Assembly: GCA_903897605.1 (NCBI GenBank)
Contig: CAIUCH010000055.1
Location: 1 to 64,000 of the forward strand
DNA length: 64,000 bases
Direction of reading: 5' to 3'
From: an uncultured Alphaproteobacteria bacterium
Lineage (GTDB): Bacteria > Pseudomonadota > Alphaproteobacteria > Micropepsales > Micropepsaceae
The position numbers were made by a program, and so were the translations under genes. The notes below the pieces were generated by a model. The model was not told the DNA's origin. It made no database searches and was given only the letters and a program-made list of their open reading frames with translations. Positions 58,037-64,000 of this stretch are shown in pieces (position 1 is the stretch's first letter; every line of letters starts with the position of its first letter).

Positions 58037-59200
58037 ATGGGGGAACTGGCGCGCGCCGTCAATATCGCCGACCTGCGCCGCATGGCGCGGGCGCGGCTGC
58101 CTGCCGTGGTGTTCGACTATCTGGATGGCGCCGCCGAGCGCGAAACCACCCTGAACGACAATGAAGCGGCCTTCACGCGCTGGCTGTTCCGTCCCCGTTA
58201 CGGCGTGGAGATCAGCGCGCCGGATCTTGGCGTCACCGTGATGGGACAGAAGCTGGCCTGGCCGGTATTGACCGCGCCGATCGGTTACAGCGCCCTGATG
58301 CACCGGCATGGCGAGCGGGGCACGGCGCGCGCCGCCCATCGCGCCGGCATCGGCAGCATTCTCTCCACCATCTCGGGCGCCCGGATGGAGGATGTGGCGA
58401 CGACCGGCGTGCCGCTGTTCATGCAGATATATCTTTTGGCGGGACGCGAAGCGGGCGAGGCGACCCTGGCGCGGGCCAAGGCCTGCGGCGTCAAGGGCCT
58501 GTTTCTGACCATCGACACGCCGGTGGCGGGCCTGCGCGAGCGCGATTTCCGCAACGGCATGAACCATCTTCTGGGCCGCAATCATTTTGCCAAGCTGCGC
58601 TATTTGCCCGATGTCCTGGCCCATCCCGGCTGGGTGGCCGCCTATTTCACCGGCGCCAGCATGCCCAGCCTGCCCAATGTGGTGGTGCCGGGCGAAGGGC
58701 CGCTGCCCATGACCGATGTCGCCAAGACGCTGCAGCATTCGGTGGTGACCTGGGACGATCTGAAATGGATCCGCGAAAGCTGGAAGGGTCCCATCGCCAT
58801 CAAGGGCGTGCTGACCGGCGAGGATGCGCGGCGCGCCGTCGATGGCGGCGCCGACGCCGTGGTGGTGTCCAATCATGGCGGGCGGCAATTGGACGGCGTC
58901 GCGGCGGCGCTCGACGCGCTGCCGGAAGTGGCGGCGGCGGTGGGCACGCGCTGCGATGTGCTGATGGATGGCGGCCTCCGACGCGGCGGCGACATCGTCA
59001 AGGCGCTGGCGTTGGGTGCGCGGGCGGTGCTGCTGGGCCGCGGCCATGCCTATGGTTTGGCGGCGGGCGGCGAAAAGGGCGTGGACCGCGCCCTGGCGAT
59101 CTTCCATGCCGATCTGGTGCGGACCGTGAAACTGCTGGGCTGCGCCTCCGTCGCGCAACTGGATGCCAGCTTTCTTCAGCGCCGCCGCGAAACCGAATGA
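58037..59200 (+). CDS. FMN-dependent alpha-hydroxy acid dehydrogenase (LldD-like)
   Basis: A 387-residue TIM-barrel flavoenzyme: V-F-D-Y-L-D-G-A-A-E near 25-34, A-P-I-G-Y-S-A-L-M-H near 80, F-L-T-I-D-T-P near 157 and the catalytic S-N-H-G-G-R-Q-L-D-G (His near 278). D-G-G-L-R-R-G-G-D-I-V-K-A-L and G-R-G-H-A-Y-G bind FMN phosphate. It oxidises L-lactate or a related 2-hydroxy acid; the exact substrate is not clear. It starts six bases after the response regulator. Confidence 0.88.
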   Translation: MGELARAVNIADLRRMARARLPAVVFDYLDGAAERETTLNDNEAAFTRWLFRPRYGVEISAPDLGVTVMGQKLAWPVLTAPIGYSALMHRHGERGTARAAHRAGIGSILSTISGARMEDVATTGVPLFMQIYLLAGREAGEATLARAKACGVKGLFLTIDTPVAGLRERDFRNGMNHLLGRNHFAKLRYLPDVLAHPGWVAAYFTGASMPSLPNVVVPGEGPLPMTDVAKTLQHSVVTWDDLKWIRESWKGPIAIKGVLTGEDARRAVDGGADAVVVSNHGGRQLDGVAAALDALPEVAAAVGTRCDVLMDGGLRRGGDIVKALALGARAVLLGRGHAYGLAAGGEKGVDRALAIFHADLVRTVKLLGCASVAQLDASFLQRRRETE

Positions 59201-59238
59201 AGGCGGGCCGCAATCGCCGCCGCCTCATCCGCGAAAAT

Positions 59239-59580
59239 TTAACGTCCCTGATGCCGGAAGGGCCGGCCCTTGCTCATCTTCTGCGCATGGCCACCCTGGT
59301 TGAATTTCGCCCAGCTTGGTTCCTGCGGCCGTCCAGGAATCTGCGATTTGCCCATGCCGGGTTTTGGCGGCGGCGCGGCGGCAGGCGCAACAACTTGCGC
59401 CGGGGCCGGTTCGGCCGGTTTTGCCATCACAGGCTTGGCCGCTGCTGGTTTGGCCATAACTGGTTTGGCCGCCACAGCTTTTACCGCCTTCGCGGCGGCT
59501 TTCTTGGCGGGTTTGGCTTTGTTGGGTTTGGCGGCGGACTTTTTGGCGGTCGCCTTCGCCTTGGTTTTCGATACGGGCAT
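59239..59580 (-). CDS. Lysine/alanine/proline-rich histone H1-like protein
   Basis: A 113-residue protein. The first 55 residues are A-K-x-A-K-K and A-K-P-V/A repeats, like bacterial histone-H1-type tails; the last third is different (P-G-M-G-K-S-Q-I-P-G-R-P-Q-E-P-S-W). It may bind DNA or RNA non-specifically. The ATG at 59580 has G-G-A-A-G-G-A upstream. Low-complexity sequence limits family assignment. Confidence 0.65.
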   Translation of the reverse strand: MPVSKTKAKATAKKSAAKPNKAKPAKKAAAKAVKAVAAKPVMAKPAAAKPVMAKPAEPAPAQVVAPAAAPPPKPGMGKSQIPGRPQEPSWAKFNQGGHAQKMSKGRPFRHQGR

Positions 59581-59654
59581 AGGTCCTTCCTGCAGGTCTG
59601 ATGGAACCGATTCTAACAAAAAACCCCGGCCGCGGCGACGGTCCGCTTGCCGGC

Positions 59655-60794
59655 TCAGGCCGATGGCTGCTCCTGCGCCATCGGATACGTGGCGGGCGGG
59701 GACATGGATTTGCGAAGTAGGCGGGCGAAATATTTCGGCCGCTCCAGCAGGCGGGCGAACGCCATCGCCAGGGCAATGATCACCGGGACCGAGACCGCCC
59801 CGACACCAAGCGCGCGCCAGACGCTGTGCTGCATCCAGGACTGGGTCAGCGACAGGGTCAGCATCAGCAGCGGCCAGTGGATGACATAAAGACTATAGGA
59901 AAAATCGCCGGTCCGGCTCAACCAGTTGGGCGTGCGCCAGTGCGGCGGTGCGGCGAAAATCAGCGCCGCGACCATCAGGGTCGGCGCCAGCTCAACCAGC
60001 TTGCCGGAGCTGGTGTCCATCTGAAGGCCGAACAAAGCGGGATGCATGATCAATAGTGTCAGCGTGATCAGCGCCGCGCCGGCACCAATCGCCAATCCGG
60101 CCTTGCGCGTTTGCGGCCACAGCTCGAAGGCGCCGCCGATCAGCCAGAAGCCGGCAAAGGGAATGGCGAAGCGCATCGCCCAGGCGCCGGCTGCCCCCGC
60201 CACCAGACAGAGAAGGCGCGGGCCAAGACCCTTCACCCGCCAGGCGGCGATGGCCAGCACGGCAGTGTAGAGATGGACTTCCAGATACAGGGTCCATAGC
60301 GAACCGTTGGCGCCGATCAGCCCGGCCTGCATGATCAGGGTGCTGTAAAGATCCTCCGGGATGATCGAGAAACGGTCGCGCACGGCATAGAGATCGCCCG
60401 GCAATCCATATTGCACGGCGCCGGGCAGGTTCAGTCCGTGAATGATGCCCCATACCAGCCCGCACAAAAGCACCGCGCCGATCAGCGGCGGATAAATGCG
60501 GGCCAGGCGCGCGGTCACATAATCCATCACCACGAACTGGCCGTGGCGGGCGATGTTCTGGCGGATGCTGCGGGTGATCAGATAGCCGGAGAGCAGAAAG
60601 AAGACGATCACCGCGCCCCGGCCCGCCACCTTGGCCACGACCACCATCAGGCTCTGCTCGCCGGTCAGGCGCCAGAGCAGGATCTGGCTGACATGGGAGA
60701 ACAGCACCAGGATCGCCATCAGGCCGCGCAAGGCGTCGAGGCGCGCATGCTCGTTGCGCGCGGCGGCGGACGATGGCGCGGTCTGGCTTGTCAC
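59655..60794 (-). CDS. Acyltransferase 3 family membrane protein
   Basis: A 379-residue protein with about ten membrane helices: R-L-D-A-L-R-G-L-M-A-I-L-V-L-F-S-H near the start (the R-x-x-A-x-x-V-x-x-x-H-type catalytic region), F-F-L-L-S-G-Y-L-I-T-R, T-A-R-L-A-R-I-Y-P-P-L and Y-S-L-Y-V-I-H-W-P-L near 310. It is likely an O-acyltransferase for surface polysaccharide or lipid. It is not closely alike to the other acyltransferase at 53929. Confidence 0.88.
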   Translation of the reverse strand: MTSQTAPSSAAARNEHARLDALRGLMAILVLFSHVSQILLWRLTGEQSLMVVVAKVAGRGAVIVFFLLSGYLITRSIRQNIARHGQFVVMDYVTARLARIYPPLIGAVLLCGLVWGIIHGLNLPGAVQYGLPGDLYAVRDRFSIIPEDLYSTLIMQAGLIGANGSLWTLYLEVHLYTAVLAIAAWRVKGLGPRLLCLVAGAAGAWAMRFAIPFAGFWLIGGAFELWPQTRKAGLAIGAGAALITLTLLIMHPALFGLQMDTSSGKLVELAPTLMVAALIFAAPPHWRTPNWLSRTGDFSYSLYVIHWPLLMLTLSLTQSWMQHSVWRALGVGAVSVPVIIALAMAFARLLERPKYFARLLRKSMSPPATYPMAQEQPSA

Positions 60795-61025
60795 GTACAG
60801 GGTCCCCGATCAGCCCAAGGAAGGCGGCAATTCTAGGGGGGCAGGGTTTCCGCTTCCTTTCCGGGTGGGGCCGGTCTGCCGGTAAAAGCCGGAATTTGCG
60901 GCTCGAAATTCCCCCTTGGGCAGTATCGCAGGAAGACCTTCCAACCGAGGAAACTCCGGTCTTCGGTAGCAGCGTTCCAAGACCTTCTTCTTGTACTTCG
61001 GGGGTCCGGGGGTAATTTGTGGCGT

Positions 61026-61265
61026 ATGAACGCCATTGGATTTGCCGCCGGAGTTTTGATGTGGGGCTTTGGCCTCGCAGGAAGCGTTAGCTGGTTCTTC
61101 CTTGCCCGCTGGGTATTAGCTTTGAGTTGGGCACCAAGGCTGCGTGGGTCGGAAACGCGACCCGGTGCCCGAGCGATTAGAGCCGCGCTTTGGTTCGTGG
61201 GGTTGCTCGCTGCCGCAATGTTCGCTGGTGCCATTGGTGTCTGGTTTGGTAACTGGCCGAAATGA
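61026..61265 (+). CDS. Small hypothetical two-helix membrane protein
   Basis: A 79-residue ORF with two hydrophobic helices (about 2-30 and 52-74) joined by a basic loop (R-L-R-G-S-E-T-R-P). Its stop overlaps the start of the next short ORF as ATGA. It lies in a less ordered stretch between two minus-strand genes. No family recognised. Confidence 0.45.
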   Translation: MNAIGFAAGVLMWGFGLAGSVSWFFLARWVLALSWAPRLRGSETRPGARAIRAALWFVGLLAAAMFAGAIGVWFGNWPK

Positions 61266-61408
61266 CCGACACCCACGTTTTCTCTGCGCTCAAGACCAAG
61301 CGCATACAGGTCGCAGGCGAGATATCCGCCCGCATAAAGGCTGTCGATTTCCAACGCGCAGATGGCGCAGTCGGGCGCGCGCCAGCCGAATTTCAATCCA
61401 GGACGTGA
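61262..61408 (+). pseudogene. Short ORF resembling the N-terminus of a widespread small helical protein, probably a remnant
   Basis: A 48-residue reading M-T-D-T-H-V-F-S-A-L-K-T-K-R-I-Q-V-A-G-E-I resembles the opening of small coiled-coil proteins (S-A-L-x-x-K-R-A-E-I-A-G-E-I type) common near mobile DNA in alphaproteobacteria. The homology stops after about 25 residues and the rest is unlike the family, so it looks truncated. Recognition is from memory of the motif only. Confidence 0.35.
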
Positions 61409-61409
61409 C

Positions 61410-62081
61410 CTAGAATTCGCAGAGATTGTCCTGCAGCAGTGCGCCCGTTTTCAGCCAGACGCGGGCGCCGCTGGGGCCGGTCTTGGCCTTGAAATGGGTG
61501 CCCGGCGGCAAGCGCAGCCAGGACAGGCGATGAAAACTCTCGCTGCCGTCCGAGAATTCGCCGTTCAGCACCAGCAGCTCCAGGCCATCGGGATTGGCGA
61601 TGGTGACGTCGGCGGCGGCATGCCAATCCTCGACGCGCACGTGTTCATGGCCATTGTCGAACAGCAATTGCGACCGGGCGACGCCGGGCCAAGAGGCGGT
61701 GGGCAGGCTGGCGGGCGCCAGCGCCACCGTCCTGTCATCGTCTTTGCGGAATTGCCAGAGCTTGACGAAGATCACGCAGCCCTTGGCGGAGCCCGGGGTA
61801 TGATGGCTGCCGGGCGGATTGCGCATATAGCTGCCCGCCGGAAAATCGCCGCTCTCGTCCTGGAAGACGCCGTCGATCACGAAAATCTCTTCGCCGCCGG
61901 GATGGCCATGGGCGGGAAAAAGACTGTCCGGGGCATAGCGCACGACGGAGGTGGCGCGCGCTTTCTCGTCGCCGATGCGGAACAGCATGCGCCGCTCCAC
62001 GCCCTTGGTGGGGCTTGGCACCCACGGCATCGCGGCGGCGTGAACCACCGCGCGGGCGGCGAAGTCGTCATTCAGCAGCAT
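61410..62081 (-). CDS. ChrR-like cupin protein
   Basis: A 223-residue bicupin. The first barrel has F-P-A-H-G-H-P-G-G-E-E-I-F-V-I-D-G-V-F and Y-M-R-N-P-P-G-S-H-H-T-P, with His and Glu that match the zinc-cupin of ChrR anti-sigma factors. The second barrel is degenerate (L-E-L-L-V-L-N-G-E-F). No anti-sigma N-domain is present, so it is probably an enzyme or sensor of that cupin family. Its ATG directly follows the stop of the SDR gene. Confidence 0.85.
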   Translation of the reverse strand: MLLNDDFAARAVVHAAAMPWVPSPTKGVERRMLFRIGDEKARATSVVRYAPDSLFPAHGHPGGEEIFVIDGVFQDESGDFPAGSYMRNPPGSHHTPGSAKGCVIFVKLWQFRKDDDRTVALAPASLPTASWPGVARSQLLFDNGHEHVRVEDWHAAADVTIANPDGLELLVLNGEFSDGSESFHRLSWLRLPPGTHFKAKTGPSGARVWLKTGALLQDNLCEF

Positions 62082-62825
62082 CTAGAGCTCCGCGCGGCCG
62101 CCATCGACGATGATCTCCGCCCCCAGCACATAGCTGGATTTGTCGGAGGCCAGGAACAGCACCGCATTGGCGATGTCTTCGGGCAGGCCCATGCGGCCGA
62201 TCGGAATGATTTTGGAGGTGGCCTCGGCATAGGTCTGAAAATCCGCATCGCTGCGGTTGCCCCTGTGCAGCGGCGTGATGATCGAGCCGGGGCTCACCGC
62301 ATTGACGCGGATTCCCTTGGGCGCCAGTTCGGCAGCGAAGGTGCGGGCGAAAGAGCGCACCGCCGCCTTGGATGCCGACAGGATGGCGCGGCCCGCGACG
62401 CCGCGCAGATCCAGCCAGGACGAGTTGAGGATGATCGAGCCGCCCTTGCCCATCAGCGGCACCACCGCCTGCACCGAGAAGAAGACGCCCTTCACATTGA
62501 TGTCCATCAGGCGGGTATAGGCGGCTTCGTCGGTGCCGCCGATCGGCGTCGCGGCGGCGGCGCCGGCATTGGCGAAGAAAATATCCAGATGCCCGAAGGC
62601 GGCCTTGGTCTCCTCTGCCATGCGGGTGAGATCGGCCACCGACTGGACATCGGCGCGGATCGCCACCGTCTTGTTGCCCAGCATCTGGCGCGCATTGTCC
62701 AGCTTGACCGGATCGGTGCCGGTGATGGCGACCCGGGCGCCGTTCTCGATGAACAGGCGCGCGGTGGTAAGGCCGATGCCGCTCGATCCGCCGGTGATCA
62801 GCGCCTTTTTTCCTTGAAGCATCAT
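62082..62825 (-). CDS. SDR family oxidoreductase with the catalytic Tyr replaced
   Basis: A 247-residue SDR: T-G-G-S-S-G-I-G near the start, D-V-Q-S-V near 60, N-A-G-A-A near 88, and the catalytic Ser region N-S-S-W-L-D-L-R-G. Where Y-S-A-S-K is expected it reads I-L-S-A-S-K-A-A-V, so the proton-donating Tyr is Leu. The Lys, the N-A-V-S-P-G-S-I segment and the rest are normal. It may be inactive as a dehydrogenase, or use another residue. The ATG at 62825 has A-A-G-G-A-A-G-G before it. Confidence 0.85.
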   Translation of the reverse strand: MMLQGKKALITGGSSGIGLTTARLFIENGARVAITGTDPVKLDNARQMLGNKTVAIRADVQSVADLTRMAEETKAAFGHLDIFFANAGAAAATPIGGTDEAAYTRLMDINVKGVFFSVQAVVPLMGKGGSIILNSSWLDLRGVAGRAILSASKAAVRSFARTFAAELAPKGIRVNAVSPGSIITPLHRGNRSDADFQTYAEATSKIIPIGRMGLPEDIANAVLFLASDKSSYVLGAEIIVDGGRAEL

Positions 62826-62952
62826 GTGATGGGCCTTCCTTGATGTCGTCGCGCCGGACGTTAGGAGCATATGCCCGATCTTTCCAGGGCGTGGGGGCCA
62901 TGCGTGCTATTCCTCTTTGCGGGAAGGGGCATAAATGCGGCAGGAAGCGCCA

Positions 62953-64000
62953 ATGAAACAGCGGGTCATCATTGTCGGCGGGGGCTTGGGCGGGCTTTAT
63001 GCGGCTCGGCTGCTGACGGCGGCCGGGATCGATTTTCTGTTGCTGGAAGCGCGCGCGGCTGGGCGGGCGGATTTTCTCTGTGGCGGAGGATGGTTTCGAC
63101 CTCGGCCCGGCCTGGTTCTGGCCGGACATGCAGCCGATGATGGCCAAGCTGGTCGAAAAACTGGGACTGACGTCTTTCGCGCAATATGACGACGGCGATG
63201 TCTTGATCGATCGCCCGCAAGGCGTGCAGCGTTTCGCCGGGTTCGGGCAAATGGCTTCGTCCTTCCGCATCGCGGGCGGCATCGGCGCGCTGGTCGCGGT
63301 GCTGGCGGCGGGTTTAAAGCAGGAACAGATGCGGCTGGGCGTGACGGTGGCGGACGCGGCGTTGCGCGATGATGGCGTTCTGCTGTCAGCGCGGGACGGC
63401 AACGGCGAGACGGTTTCGTTCGAAGCCGAACATGTGCTTTTCGCGCTGCCGCCGCGTCTGCTGGAAAGTACGGTGACATTCACGCCCGCGATCACGCCAG
63501 AATTCCGCGCCCGCTGGCGGGCGATGCCGACCTGGATGGCGTCGCATGCCAAATTCCTCGCCATGTATGACAAGCCGTTCTGGCGTGAGGACGGCTTGTC
63601 CGGCACCGCCCAAAGCATGGTGGGCCCGCTGGTGGAAATCCACGACGCATCATCGGTGAGCGGCAGCGCGGCGCTGTTCGGTTTTGTCGGCGTTCCCGCC
63701 GCCGCGCGGCAGAAGCTCGGCGAAGCGGTGCTCAAGAACGCCTGTCTCGAACAGTTGGTGCGGCTGTTCGGTTCCGCCGCCGCCGATCCCATCGCCGTGC
63801 ATTTCAAGGACTGGGCGGCGGATCCGCTGACCGCGACGGCGGACGACCGCGATGCCGCCGCCGATCATCCCATGGCAGCCGGGAAGCCCTGGTTCGATCC
63901 TGCCTGGGCGGACCGCGCTGTCATGGCGGGCAGCGAAACGGCACAGGAGCATCCCGGCTATCTGGAAGGGGCGCTGGATGCGGCCCGGCGGGCGGCGCGG
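62953..64000 (+). pseudogene. Flavin-containing amine oxidase, frameshifted and cut by the window edge
   Basis: It starts M-K-Q-R-V-I-I-V-G-G-G-L-G-G-L-Y-A-A, a dinucleotide-binding fold, and reaches L-L-L-E-A-R-A near 63050. There the frame breaks: the expected A-R-L-G-G-R-I is restored if two bases (CG) are added in the C-G-C-G-C-G-C-G run at about 63048-63058. The next frame then stays open to the end of the window with F-D-L-G-P-A-W-F, the F-A-L-P-P-R-L strand near 63450, and P-F-W-R-E-D-G-L-S-G. This is a monoamine oxidase/phytoene desaturase-type flavoprotein. The break may be a sequencing slip. Confidence 0.75.

Noticed and set aside
57476-59158. 560-codon open frame opposite the response regulator and LldD-like genes
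   Set aside because: Shadow of recognised genes; low-complexity composition and no motif.
61362-63807. Long open frames on both strands over the cupin, SDR and amine oxidase region
   Set aside because: They are out-of-frame readings of the three recognised genes. The 579-codon minus-strand one only contains out-of-frame SDR sequence.

Overview
The window is about 64 kb of high-GC chromosomal DNA from an alphaproteobacterium. The class is supported by genes confined or nearly confined to it: the ChpT phosphotransferase, the GcrA cell-cycle regulator and the DUF1134/EipA envelope protein. The ArnT/LAB_N lipid A cluster and phoR-phoU-phoB fit as well. A relative of Caulobacterales, Hyphomicrobiales or Micropepsales is plausible, but the genus is inference only. 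I saw no rRNA, prophage, CRISPR array or complete insertion sequence. One tRNA gene (Ser, GGA) lies near the left edge, next to an AT-richer stretch.

Layout. 0-6.4 kb: partial AhpD-like gene, tRNA-Ser, DUF488 protein, secreted beta-helix protein, acyltransferase remnant, then a lipid A/surface-sugar cluster (LAB_N, DPM1-like GT2, ArnT-like transferase). 6.5-11.3 kb: a tightly overlapped gene set of KamA-type radical SAM aminomutase (frameshifted as given), two different ATP-grasp ligases, a cysteine-cluster protein and a threonine dehydratase-like PLP enzyme. This looks like a small-molecule pathway I cannot name. 11.4-25.6 kb: small enzymes, a PdxR/MocR regulator divergent from an FMN-binding oxidase-like gene, a DEAD-box helicase, infC and thrS, tandem DUF6491-like secreted proteins, a DUF3592 membrane protein and an unpaired secF. 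25.7-30.3 kb: EipA, CysQ, a TupA-like ATP-grasp protein and a GT2. 30.4-38.1 kb: signalling (ChpT with a CtrA-type box upstream, CheY-like, CheR; later PhoR, PhoU, PhoB), with a Kdo hydroxylase/serine hydrolase pair and ArfB between. 38.2-48.8 kb: Gpx, GcrA, ArgD-ArgF, Hsp33, FolE-ArgE, ApaG, OsmC, MetZ and SixA. 48.8-64 kb: a GIY-YIG nuclease inside an inverted-repeat element, a class D beta-lactamase, acyltransferases, a CNT nucleoside transporter, hydrolases, SDRs and a frameshifted amine oxidase cut by the window edge.

The feature that best characterises the window is its intergenic palindromic DNA. At least five families (called A-E here) recur between genes. In several the stems vary but stay paired, while a short core or loop is kept. 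One E copy has become coding sequence at the end of argD, and one B copy carries the GIY-YIG nuclease gene between 18-bp perfect terminal inverted repeats. These repeats and the kamA/ATP-grasp operon are the best candidates for something undescribed.
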